This document shows, piece by piece, positions 16,855 to 26,876 of a stretch of DNA of 64,000 nucleotides. The DNA lies in contig NZ_JARANV010000007.1 of NCBI RefSeq assembly GCF_029889845.1, positions 1 through 64,000 of the forward strand, in the 5' to 3' direction. The DNA is from Halomonas sp. 25-S5 (lineage in GTDB: Bacteria > Pseudomonadota > Gammaproteobacteria > Pseudomonadales > Halomonadaceae). A program made the translations under genes and the position numbers. Under the pieces are notes generated by a model that worked only from the letters and a program-made list of their open reading frames with translations, was not told the origin of the DNA and searched no databases. Every line of letters begins with the position of its first letter. Within the stretch, counting starts at the first letter, position 1.

Positions 16855-17050
16855 GAAAGGCCCCGGGGACAAGCTGAAGAGGAGGTCCTACGCCATGGGT
16901 GAGGAGCACTGCTCCGAACGGGCTGGCCATGGATGGCCAGCACCGGTCCTGCAAGCGGAGCAGGATGCGAGAGCGAAGCAGGGCGTCGGTAGCGCCCACG
17001 GATGGGTCCACAGCGCCTCCTTGCAGGCTTGTCGCCGGGCTTGCCTCGAG
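16855..17050 (+). repeat. Intergenic repeat family, copy A (long form)
   Basis: This is one of five related elements in the window (others at 27729, 34194, 37541 and 56294). Outer arms GGGGACAAGC and GCTTGTCGCC are inverted, as are the inner GGAGG and CCTCC. The conserved core contains GGAGGTCCTACGCCA and GGCGTCGGTAGCG. This copy carries an extra ~85-base internal segment, including GGGCTGGCCATGGATGGCCA, shared only with the 37541 copy. It lies between apbC and dcd. Short frames inside it are not genes. Confidence 0.85.
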
Positions 17051-17176
17051 TGATAGATCCCTCAGCAATCGCCCTGGGTGAGAGGGCGCCTCCCGTGACC
17101 TTCCCCGCCGGGGCCGCTATGATGTGGCCCCGGTTTTCTTTCTCCGGTTTCCCCAGACACAGTTCAGGACGTTTCG

Positions 17177-17743
17177 ATGAGCATCAAAGCCGACAAGTGG
17201 ATACGCCGCATGGCCGAGCGGGAAGGCATGATCGAGCCCTTCGAGCCCGACCAGGTTCGCTATGTGAACGAGCGGCGGGTGATCTCCTACGGGACGTCCA
17301 GTTACGGCTACGATGTGCGCTGCGCCAACGAGTTCAAGGTGTTCACCAACATTCACTCCGCGGTGGTGGACCCCAAGAGCTTCGACGAGAAGAGCTTCGT
17401 CGACATCAAGGGGGATGCCTGCGTGATTCCCCCTAATTCCTTCGCCCTGGCGCGCACCGTGGAGTACTTCCGCATTCCGCGCAGCGTGCTGACCATCTGC
17501 CTGGGCAAGTCGACCTATGCCCGTTGCGGCATCATCGTCAATGTCACCCCGCTGGAACCCGAGTGGGAAGGGCATGTGACCCTGGAGTTCTCCAATACCA
17601 CCAACCTCCCGGCGCGCATCTACGCCAACGAGGGCGTGGCGCAGATGTTGTTCCTGGAGTCCGATGAGGTCTGCGAGACCTCCTACAAGGACCGCGGCGG
17701 CAAGTACATGGGACAGCGCGGCGTGACCTTGCCCAGGACGTGA
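17177..17743 (+). CDS. dcd: dCTP deaminase
   Basis: This trimeric enzyme deaminates dCTP to dUTP, supplying the dTMP pathway. The 188-residue protein matches Dcd end to end: the N-terminal [20 protein letters not shown], the [20 protein letters not shown] strand, [20 protein letters not shown], and the catalytic glutamate region [12 protein letters not shown]. The C-terminal lid [13 protein letters not shown] is complete. It is a single gene, followed by a strong terminator. Confidence 0.97.
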   Translation: MSIKADKWIRRMAEREGMIEPFEPDQVRYVNERRVISYGTSSYGYDVRCANEFKVFTNIHSAVVDPKSFDEKSFVDIKGDACVIPPNSFALARTVEYFRIPRSVLTICLGKSTYARCGIIVNVTPLEPEWEGHVTLEFSNTTNLPARIYANEGVAQMLFLESDEVCETSYKDRGGKYMGQRGVTLPRT

Positions 17744-17776
17744 TAGCGCCGAGCTGAAAGCGCCGAGCTACAAGCA

Positions 17777-17811
17777 AACCCCGAAGGCCGAGACCTTCGG
17801 GGTTCTCTTTT
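17777..17811. terminator. Terminator between dcd and purN
   Basis: AACCCCGAAGG and CCTTCGGGGTT pair as an eleven-base stem with a short loop, followed on the plus strand by CTCTTTT. On the minus strand TTTG follows the stem, so it may also stop purMN transcripts. It lies 34 bases after the dcd stop. Confidence 0.85.
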
Positions 17812-17834
17812 GCACGAGATCATCAAACATTGCT

Positions 17835-17962
17835 GGCCGCTTGGCCGCTTGGCCGCTTGGCCGCTTGGCCGCTTGGCCGCTTGGCCGCTTGGCCGCTTGG
17901 CCGCTTGGCCGCTTGGCCGCTTGGCCGCTTGGCCGCTTGGCCGCTTGGCCGCTTGGCCGCTT
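17835..17962. repeat. Sixteen tandem copies of GGCCGCTT
   Basis: A perfect, uninterrupted array of sixteen eight-base units spans exactly 128 bases. It ends inside the purN stop codon (the TT of the plus-strand TTA). No unit contains a substitution. Because eight is not a multiple of three, slippage would shift frame in any reading frame, but the array lies outside coding sequence. The frames that read through it are artefacts. Confidence 0.97.
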
Positions 17963-18701
17963 ACTCCTCGACGCCCTCGTCCAGCTCCTCGGCGGCATCG
18001 GCATGGGATAGCCGCATGCCGGTAGGCGGCAGGGCGACGCCGTCCATGGTGGCATTGTCGCCCTTGAGCTGTAAGCGCCCCTCCAGGAACCAGCGCACGG
18101 CAATCGGGTAGATCAGGTGCTCACGAGCCTGGACCTTGGCCTGGAGGCTGTCTTCCGTGTCGTCTTCGGTGATGGCCACCTCGACCTGCAGGGCGACCGG
18201 CCCGCCATCCAGTTCCTCGGTGACGAAGTGCACGCTGCAGCCGTGCGTGGCCACGCCATCGGCCAGCGCGCGGGCATGGGTATGCAGGCCGGTATAGTCC
18301 GGCAGCAGCGAGGGATGGATGTTGAGCATCCGGCCCAGGAAGCGGTTGACGAAGCGCGGCGTGAGAATGCGCATGAAGCCGGCCAGCACGATCAGGTCGG
18401 GCTCGTGGCGCTCGATGACCTTGATCAGGGCGCCGTCGTAGGCGTCGCGGCTGTCGTACTCGCGATGGGGCAGGGCGACGGCATCGATGCTGGCATCCCG
18501 GGCACGCTTCAGTCCGTAGGCATCCGGCTGATTGGAGATCACCGCAACGATCTCGCCGCCCAGGGCATCATGGCGCTGGGCGTCGATCAGCGCCTGGAGG
18601 TTGCTGCCGTTGCCGGAGATCAGCACCACCACCCGCCGTGTCTCGCTGGGCTCGGGGGTGAAGGTGTTCAGGGTGTCGCTCTGGTAGTCGGTCCCGCTCA
18701 T
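17961..18701 (-). CDS. purN: Phosphoribosylglycinamide formyltransferase 1
   Basis: PurN transfers a formyl group from 10-formyl-THF to GAR, the third step of purine synthesis. The 246-residue protein has the nucleotide loop [16 protein letters not shown] (about 24-39), the catalytic NIHPSLLP segment with [16 protein letters not shown], and the conserved Asp in that last stretch. Its ~20-residue N-terminal extension and acidic tail ([11 protein letters not shown]) make it longer than E. coli PurN (212 residues). The start overlaps the purM stop by four bases. The stop codon merges with the octamer array, so the very end of the gene borders an unstable sequence. Confidence 0.95.
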   Translation of the reverse strand: MSGTDYQSDTLNTFTPEPSETRRVVVLISGNGSNLQALIDAQRHDALGGEIVAVISNQPDAYGLKRARDASIDAVALPHREYDSRDAYDGALIKVIERHEPDLIVLAGFMRILTPRFVNRFLGRMLNIHPSLLPDYTGLHTHARALADGVATHGCSVHFVTEELDGGPVALQVEVAITEDDTEDSLQAKVQAREHLIYPIAVRWFLEGRLQLKGDNATMDGVALPPTGMRLSHADAAEELDEGVEE

Positions 18702-19771
18702 GCCTTGAGGTTCTCCAGCTGGACCTGCTCTTCGGCGTCGCTCCGCGCGGTGATCTCGCCGATGCGGTGGACCGTCTCGCCCAGGGCCTGCAGGTGAGCG
18801 CGGGCCTGATCGGCCTTGTCCGCCGGGACCACGATCACCATGCCGATGCCGCAGTTGAGCACGCGGTACATCTCCCGCTCCTCGACGTTGCCCTGCTTCT
18901 GGAGCCAGTCGAAGATGGCCGGGCGCGTCCAGCTGGAGGCGTCGATGCGTGCCGCCAGGGTCTCGGGCAGCACGCGGGGGAGGTTCTCGGTGAGGCCGCC
19001 ACCGGTGATGTGCGACAGGGCATGCACCGGGATGTCGGTCTCCTTGAGCAACGACAGCAGCGGCTTGACATAGATGCGCGTGGGCGCGAGCAGGGCCTCG
19101 CCCAGCGGCCGGCCATCGAGGGCGGTGTCCAGCGAGGACTCGCTGACCTCGAGGATCTTGCGGATCAGCGAGTAGCCGTTGGAATGGGGGCCGGAGGAGG
19201 CCAGGCCCAGCAGTACGTTACCCTCGCCGACCTGCTTGCCGTCGAGGATCTGGGATTTTTCCACCACACCGACGCAGAAGCCGGCGAGGTCATAGTCGCT
19301 GCCCTCGTACATGCCGGGCATCTCGGCGGTCTCGCCGCCCACCAGGGCGCAGCCGGCCTGCTCGCAGCCCTCGCCGATACCGGTCACCACATCGGCGGCG
19401 ATATCCACGTCCAGCTTGCCCGTGGCATAGTAGTCGAGGAAGAACAGCGGTTCGGCGCCGGCCACCACCAGGTCGTTGACGCACATGGCCACCAGGTCGA
19501 TGCCGATGGTGTCATGGCGGCCGAGGTCCATGGCCAGGCGCAGCTTGGTGCCGACGCCGTCGGTGCCGGAGACCAGTACCGGCTCCCGGTAGCCGGTCGG
19601 CAGCTCGCACAGGGCCCCGAAACCGCCCAGGCCGCCCATCACCTCGGGGCGAGACGTGCGTTTGGCGACGCCCTTGATACGGTCGACCAGGGCATTGCCG
19701 GCATCGATGTCGACCCCGGCGTCCTTGTAACTGAGCGATGCTCCGCTCGGGGGATGGGTGGAATCGGTCAT
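18698..19771 (-). CDS. purM: Phosphoribosylformylglycinamidine cyclo-ligase
   Basis: PurM closes the imidazole ring of FGAM to give AIR using ATP, in purine synthesis. The 357-residue protein has [20 protein letters not shown] at the N-terminus, [13 protein letters not shown], the metal/ATP segment [31 protein letters not shown] and the C-terminal [13 protein letters not shown]. The start at 19771 matches the family N-terminus; the frame remains open further upstream without similarity. It forms a purM-purN operon by ATGA overlap. Confidence 0.97.
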   Translation of the reverse strand: MTDSTHPPSGASLSYKDAGVDIDAGNALVDRIKGVAKRTSRPEVMGGLGGFGALCELPTGYREPVLVSGTDGVGTKLRLAMDLGRHDTIGIDLVAMCVNDLVVAGAEPLFFLDYYATGKLDVDIAADVVTGIGEGCEQAGCALVGGETAEMPGMYEGSDYDLAGFCVGVVEKSQILDGKQVGEGNVLLGLASSGPHSNGYSLIRKILEVSESSLDTALDGRPLGEALLAPTRIYVKPLLSLLKETDIPVHALSHITGGGLTENLPRVLPETLAARIDASSWTRPAIFDWLQKQGNVEEREMYRVLNCGIGMVIVVPADKADQARAHLQALGETVHRIGEITARSDAEEQVQLENLKA

Positions 19772-19902
19772 GACGCTTCCTGTAGGAGAGTGGCCGTCGC
19801 GATGCCTGCTGCACAGGGCGACGCACAACGTTGGGGTACGGATTGTAGCATCACGGCGCGCGGCTGGCAGCCTGCCGGCCGCGCCGACACAGGGAGGGGG
19901 CG

Positions 19903-20982
19903 ATGCACAGGCAGTGGTGGGTGATGGCCGCGGTGGCGGCACTGGGGCTGTGGTTCCTGGTCAGTATCGAGCCGGTGCTGACGCCCTTTTTCGTCAGCAT
20001 GATCCTCGCTTACCTGGGCGACCCCCTGGCCGATCGCCTCGAGGCTCATGGCCTCTCGCGGCGCCTGGCGGTCTCGCTGGTCTTCCTGCTGCTTTCGCTT
20101 GCCATCGTGCTCACCCTGCTGCTGGTGGTGCCGATACTGGGCCGCCAGCTCGGCCAGTTGATCGAATCGCTGCCGGCGGTGCTCAACTGGCTGCAGCAGA
20201 CCGTGGTGCCGCGCATTCAGTCGCTGACCGGCATGGACCTCTCCACTGATATCGACCAGATGCGCCAGGCGGTCGTCGACAACTGGAAGGAGACCGGGAC
20301 CTTCGCGGCCAGCCTGCTGGCCCAGGCCTCGCGGTCCGGCCTGGCGCTGGTCGCCTGGATCGGTAACCTGGCGCTGATCCCCGTGGTCACCTTCTACCTG
20401 CTGCTGGATTGGGACATCCTGGTCGCCAAGGTGCGCGGCTCGCTGCCGCGCAGCTGGGAGCCCGCTGCAGTGCGCCTCGCCGGCGAAGGCGACGAGGTGC
20501 TGTCCGCTTTCCTGCGCGGCCAGCTGATCGTCATGCTCTGCCTGGGGATGATTTACGCGCTGGGGCTGACCCTGCTCGACGTGCGCTTCGGCCTGCTGAT
20601 CGGCCTGCTCGCGGGCTTGGCCAGCATCGTGCCCTATCTCGGGGTGATCGTGGGCATCTCCGTGGCGGGGGTGGTCGCGTTCTTCCAGTTCGGCGACTGG
20701 CTGATTCTGCTCGGCGTCGCGGCGGTGTTCGGTTTCGGCCAGCTGGTCGAGAGCGTGATACTCCAGCCCAAGCTGCTCGGCGACAAGATCGGCCTGCATC
20801 CGGTGGCCGTGATCTTCGCCGTTCTGGCCGGTGGGCAGCTGTTCGGTTTCACCGGGGTGTTGCTGGCACTGCCCGTGGCGGCCGTGGTGATGGTGGTGTT
20901 GCGTTATCTCCACGAGCACTATAAAAACAGCACTCTGTATGACGCCGGACGTCAACGTACCCACGACGAGGAGTCGCCATGA
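19903..20982 (+). CDS. perM: AI-2E/PerM family permease
   Basis: This 359-residue membrane protein of the AI-2 exporter (UPF0118) family has about eight helices. Conserved features are [20 protein letters not shown] early and, in the second half, [20 protein letters not shown] and [20 protein letters not shown]. Family members export autoinducer-2 or move sodium/protons; the substrate here is not determined. Its stop overlaps the hda start by four bases, the same perM-hda pairing seen across Gammaproteobacteria near purMN. Confidence 0.9.
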   Translation: MHRQWWVMAAVAALGLWFLVSIEPVLTPFFVSMILAYLGDPLADRLEAHGLSRRLAVSLVFLLLSLAIVLTLLLVVPILGRQLGQLIESLPAVLNWLQQTVVPRIQSLTGMDLSTDIDQMRQAVVDNWKETGTFAASLLAQASRSGLALVAWIGNLALIPVVTFYLLLDWDILVAKVRGSLPRSWEPAAVRLAGEGDEVLSAFLRGQLIVMLCLGMIYALGLTLLDVRFGLLIGLLAGLASIVPYLGVIVGISVAGVVAFFQFGDWLILLGVAAVFGFGQLVESVILQPKLLGDKIGLHPVAVIFAVLAGGQLFGFTGVLLALPVAAVVMVVLRYLHEHYKNSTLYDAGRQRTHDEESP

Positions 20983-21680
20983 GTCGGGCACCCGCGCAGT
21001 TGCCGCTGGGCGTGGGGCTGCGCGATGACGCTACCTTCGCCAACTTCCACCCCGGGCCCAATGCGACCCTGGTCGATCGGCTCGTGCACCAGCTCGACGA
21101 TGACGGCGAGCCCTTCCTCTATGTCTGGGGCGCCTCCGGCACTGGTCGTAGCCACCTGCTGCAGGCCGCCTGCCATGCGGCCTCCGACCGTGACTGTCGA
21201 GCGCTGTACCTGCCGCTGGCGGAACTCGGTCACTTCCCGCCGCTGATGCTCGAGGAGATCGAGCGCCTGGACCTGGTGGCGATCGATGACCTCGAACGCG
21301 TGGTGGGGCGCAAGCGCTGGGAGGAGGCGCTGTTCCACGCCTTCAACCGCCTGCGGGATGCCGGCAAGCGACTGGTGATTGCCGCCGAGGCGCCGCCGCG
21401 ACAGCTGCCGGTGAAGCTGCCCGACCTGGCCTCGCGACTCACCTGGGGCATGACCTTCCACCTGCAGGGGCTGGATGACGCCGGGCGCCTGACAGCGCTT
21501 CAGCTGAGGGCGCGGAGGCGTGGCATGCAATTGCCTGACGAGGTGGCTCGCTACATCCTGCATCGCGGGCCGCGACGCATGGATGCGCTCTTCCAGACCC
21601 TGGAGGCCCTGGATCGTGCCTCGCTCTCCGCCCAGCGCAAGCTGACCATTCCCTTCGTCAAGCAGGCGCTGGGCTGGTAG
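20979..21680 (+). CDS. hda: DnaA regulatory inactivator Hda
   Basis: Hda works with the DNA-loaded beta clamp to trigger ATP hydrolysis by DnaA and so prevents re-initiation of replication. The 233-residue AAA+ protein has the N-terminal clamp-binding QLPLGV segment, DDATFANFHPGPNATLV, the Walker A-like GASGTGRSH near residue 50, and LVAIDDLERVVG as Walker B. It is coupled to the upstream permease gene by an ATGA overlap. Confidence 0.95.
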   Translation: MSRAPAQLPLGVGLRDDATFANFHPGPNATLVDRLVHQLDDDGEPFLYVWGASGTGRSHLLQAACHAASDRDCRALYLPLAELGHFPPLMLEEIERLDLVAIDDLERVVGRKRWEEALFHAFNRLRDAGKRLVIAAEAPPRQLPVKLPDLASRLTWGMTFHLQGLDDAGRLTALQLRARRRGMQLPDEVARYILHRGPRRMDALFQTLEALDRASLSAQRKLTIPFVKQALGW

Positions 21681-21695
21681 CCGCATTACCCTCTG

Positions 21696-22250
21696 TCAAC
21701 GACTGAGCTCGATGCTGCGTGACTGGCCGTTGCCCAGGCTGACCTGGTGAATGACCACGCGGGTCTTGCCGGTGGAGGGATCTTGCCCGCTGCCCGAGAC
21801 ATAGAACTCTCCGGCGGGCAGGCCCTCGAGGCGGAAGTCGCCATTGCCGTCGGTGCGGGTGGTGTGGGTGTACGCGCGGGCCCGGGGATCGGCGGGCTCC
21901 ACGGCGCGGCCCGCCAGGGCCTGCTCCGCGGCCTCGGCCGAGTAGGTGGTCACCGGTGCGACCGAGACGCCCGCGTTCGCCACCGGGCGTCCTCCCAGCA
22001 GCAGGCGACCACGGATTGCACCGCTGCCGCTCTTCTCCAGCGCGGCATACTCCTCGGCGGGGAAGGCCACCTGGCGGGCGACCCGTCCGGTCGTGGCAGG
22101 GCGATCGGCCCGTTGGGTCTCGCGTGGCGCCTCCATGCCGCGCTCGATCACCTCGACGCGCTGACGCTCACCGGCGGGATAGCGCGGCTCGATGATCTGA
22201 CAGCCGGCCAGCGAGAGTCCCAGCAGGGCGGGAAGTATCCAACGTGTCAT
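21696..22250 (-). CDS. Lipoprotein with carboxypeptidase-regulatory-like domain
   Basis: The 184-residue product begins with a lipoprotein signal (MTRWILPALLGLSLAGC). The second half resembles a carboxypeptidase-regulatory or transthyretin-like beta-sandwich: IRGRLLLGGRPVANAGVSVA, then HTTRTDGNGDFRLEGLPAGE. Such domains act as binding or structural modules on the cell surface or in the periplasm. I placed the start at 22250, which begins the signal peptide; the upstream-extended frame crosses the phasin terminator. Its specific function is unknown. Confidence 0.78.
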   Translation of the reverse strand: MTRWILPALLGLSLAGCQIIEPRYPAGERQRVEVIERGMEAPRETQRADRPATTGRVARQVAFPAEEYAALEKSGSGAIRGRLLLGGRPVANAGVSVAPVTTYSAEAAEQALAGRAVEPADPRARAYTHTTRTDGNGDFRLEGLPAGEFYVSGSGQDPSTGKTRVVIHQVSLGNGQSRSIELSR

Positions 22251-22303
22251 CTGCAGTCTCCCGGGTAGTGGACGATGCCCCGTGCCCGGTGAGCATAACG
22301 CAA

Positions 22304-22334
22304 AAGGGCCGCCGATCATCGATCGGCGGCCCTT
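22304..22334 (-). terminator. Terminator of phasin gene
   Basis: AAGGGCCGCCGATC pairs with GATCGGCGGCCCTT in a fourteen-base stem with a three-base loop. Read on the minus strand the stem is followed by TTGCG, with a TTTT run at its end, placing it 43 bases after the phasin stop. Confidence 0.85.
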
Positions 22335-22376
22335 CATACGTTCAAGCAAGCGCCGGCAGGGCCGGCGCCGTCAGGC

Positions 22377-22745
22377 TTACTTGGCTGCCTTGGTGGCAGT
22401 CTCGGTTGCCTGCTTGACGTTGTCTTCGGTCAGCTTCTGGCTCTGCTGGACGAAGTCCTGCTGCAGGGAGACGACCTTCTCGGCGTCGCCCTTCAGGCGC
22501 TCGGTCAGGTCCTTGGCGACCTTCTGCTGGCCTTCCATGTAGGTGCGCAGGCCTTCGGCATCTTTCACGTTCATCAGGCTGCGCAGCTGCGCCATGCCAG
22601 TGTCGGTGTAGGCCTTGCCGGCGTCCAGCTGGGCGTTGACCAGCTTCTCGGTGTAGTCCACGGACAGGGCAGCATAGGTGCGAGCCGGGCCGAAGAACAT
22701 GGATTCGAACTGTTCAGTGAACTGCTTGGTGTCGAAGTTTTGCAT
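22377..22745 (-). CDS. Phasin family protein
   Basis: Phasins coat polyhydroxyalkanoate granules and control their size and number. The 122-residue protein begins MQNFDTKQFTEQFESMFFGP and continues as an amphipathic helical chain (VDYTEKLVNAQLDAGKAYTD, DAEKVVSLQQDFVQQSQKLT). This is the Phasin_2 pattern, ending in a Lys/Ala/Thr-rich tail. GGGAGG precedes the start at 22745. No PHA synthase is nearby, so it is an isolated phasin gene with its own terminator. Confidence 0.88.
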   Translation of the reverse strand: MQNFDTKQFTEQFESMFFGPARTYAALSVDYTEKLVNAQLDAGKAYTDTGMAQLRSLMNVKDAEGLRTYMEGQQKVAKDLTERLKGDAEKVVSLQQDFVQQSQKLTEDNVKQATETATKAAK

Positions 22746-22892
22746 CGTAAGTCCCTCCCAGGGATTTCGGATCAATTCGAAGGCCGTGGCGGTCTGCCGA
22801 TGCCTTCTGCGTCTCTGTTGCAATGCACAATAGCAGAGCAGTTTGTGCAGTGCAACATTCTTTCTATGTCATCTCTATTGAAGTTGCCCCGA

Positions 22893-22930
22893 GCGAGGGC
22901 CACGCCGGGGGCAGGCCGAAGAGGAGGTCT
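22893..22930 (+). repeat. Half copy of the intergenic repeat
   Basis: The stretch reads like the left arm of the repeat family (GCCGGGGGCAGGCCGAAGAGG, then AGGTC), after which the similarity stops. It is followed by a separate hairpin, GGCGTCC-GCC-GGACGCC at 22939-22955, in the leader of fumC. It looks like a truncated remnant. Confidence 0.6.
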
Positions 22931-22999
22931 CTTGCAAGGGCGTCCGCCGGACGCCATGTTGAGGAGAGCAGCATCCATCCCGAACACGAGGAGCCCGAC

Positions 23000-24379
<1,380 letters not shown>

Positions 24380-24381
24380 GG

Positions 24382-24504
24382 CGCACGCCGCGCCGGGCGC
24401 AGCTCGGCATGACGCTGGGGCACCAGTGCGGTGCCGTTGAGCTTGATCGAGCCCGAGGTGGGCGCCACCAGGCGGTCGATGCAGCGGCGCATGGTGTGGT
24501 GCAT
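24382..24504 (-). pseudogene. Relic of an ABC transporter ATPase
   Basis: On the minus strand the frame reads TMRRCIDRLVAPTSGSIKLN, then GTALVPQRHAELRPARRA. This resembles the region after the Walker A of quaternary-amine or amino-acid type ABC ATPases (T-x-R-x-I-N-R-L-x-x-P-T-S-G-x-I). There is no Walker A, no signature motif and no remaining gene, and the frame then runs into fumC. It appears to be a ~40-residue leftover. The similarity is judged by eye. Confidence 0.45.
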
Positions 24505-24581
24505 TGTCGGATATCGACATCACCGGCGGCGACGATTGATGTCGAAGCACGCCTTCCTGATCCGGAGTTCGTGACAAAACC

Positions 24582-25169
24582 ATGTCAAACACTTTCCCCG
24601 CCGCGTCAGGCCATCGACACAACCGCTACCTGTTGATGCGCCACGGTCACAGCCAGGCCAACCAGCAGGGGCTGATCATCGGCTCGCCGGAACGTGGTCT
24701 GGCTGGCTTCGGTCTCTCGGCCATTGGCCGCGAACAACTCGAAGAGCTGCTGGCCGACTGGTGCTGGGCGACGCCCGGACGGGTCCTGCACTCGGACTTT
24801 CGTCGCACCACCGAGACGGCCGAACGCATCGCGCGGCACTTCGGCCTTTGGCTCGAGACCGAACCACGACTGAGGGAGCGCCACTTCGGGGCGTTCGAGG
24901 GTGAGGGAGACGACCGCTATGCTGAGGTCTGGGCTCGGGATGCCGATGATCCGGCGCACCGGCATGCCGGCGTCGAGGCCGTGGTTGATGTGGCTGCACG
25001 CATGGCGGGTCTGGTCGATGAACTGGAGCAGCGCCATGCGGGGGAAACGATCCTGCTGGTCAGTCACGGGGATCCGTTGCAGATCCTGCTGACGGCCCTG
25101 GAAGGCCGCGAGCTGAGCCGGCACCGCGAGCGGGCGCCGCTCGCGCCGGCCAGCATCACTGTCCTGTGA
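24582..25169 (+). CDS. Histidine phosphatase family protein
   Basis: The 195-residue protein belongs to the phosphoglycerate mutase-like histidine phosphatase superfamily. It has the catalytic RHG motif in YLLMRHGHSQANQ near residue 20, an acid in LRERHFGAFEGEGDDRYAEV and the second histidine in ETILLVSHGDPLQILL. Such enzymes dephosphorylate sugar phosphates, nucleotides or cobalamin precursors; the substrate is not readable. No strong ribosome site is near the assigned start. A fumC-adjacent relic precedes it. Confidence 0.88.
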   Translation: MSNTFPAASGHRHNRYLLMRHGHSQANQQGLIIGSPERGLAGFGLSAIGREQLEELLADWCWATPGRVLHSDFRRTTETAERIARHFGLWLETEPRLRERHFGAFEGEGDDRYAEVWARDADDPAHRHAGVEAVVDVAARMAGLVDELEQRHAGETILLVSHGDPLQILLTALEGRELSRHRERAPLAPASITVL

Positions 25170-25201
25170 TCATGTGTGAGAGTGACGCTTGACCCGTCAG
25201 C

Positions 25202-26779
25202 TCAGGCGGTGCGTCGCGGTTGGGATCGAGCCGCGTCGGGACGCACTCTGGCGGGCGCTTCCACAGGATGAGCGTGTCGGCTCCCCGGATGGCCGAGCCG
25301 CTCGTCCAGGTACACCGCCAGGCGCCGCGTCTCGGCGGTGGTGAGGCGCAGGGCCAACTTGGTGCGCCGCCACAGGATGTCCTCGAGGGATCGCGCCCAT
25401 TCCTGCTCGACCAGGTAGACCACCTCGGCAGCGGTCAGTCCGGCGCCGAACGCCTGGCCCAGGGCCGCCTGGGAGTCTCTGCCATCCAGGAATTCCCGGC
25501 ATAGCGAGCCATAGGTGCGGGCAAAGCGCCGGGCCTGGGCGGCATCCAGGAAGGGATAGGCCTCCAGCAGTTGCGTCTCGAAGGTGGCCGGGTCACCGAT
25601 GTCGCCGCCCGGTAGCGGTGTCTCGGCGGTCCAGGGCTTGGCCATCGTCGGCAGGTGGGGTTCGAGCGCCGCCAGGGCGGCCTCGGCAAGCTTGCGGTAG
25701 GTGGTGATCTTGCCGCCGAAGACCGACAGCAGGGGTGCACCACGGGTATCCAGGTCGAGGGTGTAGTCGCGCGTCATCGCCGAGGGGTCGGCCGATTCGT
25801 CGTCGCACAGCGGGCGCACGCCGGAGAAGGTGCGGATCACGGCGTCCCGCGAGAGTTGGGTGCGGAAGTGGGCGTTGACGACCGAGAGCAGGTAATCGAT
25901 CTCCTCCTCGCTGGCCTCGACGCGCGACGGATCGCCCGTGTAGCGCCGGTCGGTGGTGCCGATCAGGCTGAAGTCTTCCTCGTAGGGCAGCACGAAGACG
26001 ATGCGCTGGTCGGTGTTCTGGAGGATGTAGGCTCGCTCGTCGTGGTTCAGGCGAGGCACGACCAGATGGCTGCCCTGGATCAGGCGCACGCCATAGCGCG
26101 ATGGCCTCTTGGCCTGGCGGCGCACCACCTGCTCCACCCAGGGGCCGGCGGCGTTGACCAGTGTCCGGCAGCGGCGGGTCAGGCGTTGGCCGGAATCGAC
26201 CTCTTCGAGTTCCACTTCCCACTGGCCGTCCACCTCGCGGGCGCCGATACAGCGTGTGCGGACCCGGATCTCGGCCCCGTTGTCGCGGGCCTGGATAGCA
26301 TTGAGCACCACCAGGCGGGCGTCATCCACCCAGCAGTCCGAGTACTCGAAGCCACGGGTGATGCCGGGGGCCAGACCCTGGTTCGCGGTGAGCCTGATAC
26401 TTCGTGATCCGGGAAGCTTCTCGCGCTTGCCGAGATGGTCATAGAGGAACAGGCCGGCACGCAGCATCCAGGCCGGACGCAGGTGGGCACGGTAGGGGAG
26501 GATGAAGCGCAGCGGCCAGATGATGTGGGGGGCCTTGGCGAGCAGCACCTCACGCTCGCGCAGTGCCTCGCGCACCAGGCGGAATTCATGGTGTTCCAGG
26601 TAGCGCAGGCCGCCGTGGATCAGCTTGCTGCTGGCCGAGGAGGTGGCGCCCGCGAGATCCCCCTGCTCGCACAGGCCGACCGACAGGCCACGCCCGGCTG
26701 CATCGTTGGCAATGCCGGTGCCATTGATGCCGCCGCCGATCACGAAGAGGTCGAGGACCCCATTCGACTCGTCGCTCAT
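25202..26779 (-). CDS. glpD: Glycerol-3-phosphate dehydrogenase, aerobic
   Basis: GlpD oxidises sn-glycerol-3-phosphate to dihydroxyacetone phosphate at the inner membrane, passing electrons to quinone. The 525-residue flavoprotein has the FAD dinucleotide-binding [20 protein letters not shown] at about 13-32, SSKLIHGGLRYLEHHEFRLV, and the late GVRPLCDDE and VFGGKITTYRKLAE segments. GGGGAGA precedes the start at 26779. Its leader carries a GlpR-type box. A second, divergent-sequence GlpD lies at 45089. The last ~20 residues are unusually rich in Arg, Pro and Ala. Confidence 0.96.
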   Translation of the reverse strand: MSDESNGVLDLFVIGGGINGTGIANDAAGRGLSVGLCEQGDLAGATSSASSKLIHGGLRYLEHHEFRLVREALREREVLLAKAPHIIWPLRFILPYRAHLRPAWMLRAGLFLYDHLGKREKLPGSRSIRLTANQGLAPGITRGFEYSDCWVDDARLVVLNAIQARDNGAEIRVRTRCIGAREVDGQWEVELEEVDSGQRLTRRCRTLVNAAGPWVEQVVRRQAKRPSRYGVRLIQGSHLVVPRLNHDERAYILQNTDQRIVFVLPYEEDFSLIGTTDRRYTGDPSRVEASEEEIDYLLSVVNAHFRTQLSRDAVIRTFSGVRPLCDDESADPSAMTRDYTLDLDTRGAPLLSVFGGKITTYRKLAEAALAALEPHLPTMAKPWTAETPLPGGDIGDPATFETQLLEAYPFLDAAQARRFARTYGSLCREFLDGRDSQAALGQAFGAGLTAAEVVYLVEQEWARSLEDILWRRTKLALRLTTAETRRLAVYLDERLGHPGSRHAHPVEAPARVRPDAARSQPRRTA

Positions 26780-26825
26780 GGAATCTCCCCGCCCGGCTCT
26801 CCCGGGCCTCGATGATGTTTGATAT

Positions 26826-26853
26826 CGAAAATAGACGAAAACAAAACGAACAT
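26826..26853 (-). promoter_or_regulatory. GlpR-type operator before glpD
   Basis: On the minus strand the site reads ATGTTCGTTTTGTTTTCG followed by a further TTTTCG half-site. ATGTTCGTTT is shared with sites before glpK and glpS and matches the known GlpR half-operator. It lies 47-74 bases before the glpD start and just downstream of glpR. Confidence 0.7.
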
Positions 26854-26876
26854 CAAGGCGCCGGCGTGGCGCGACA

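Noticed and set aside
17835-17962. Possible CRISPR array
   Set aside because: The units are eight bases long and directly adjacent with no spacers; no cas genes are present.
17810-18111. Frames reading AWPLGRL repeats over the octamer array
   Set aside because: They only translate GGCCGCTT units, have no start signal and would change with copy number.
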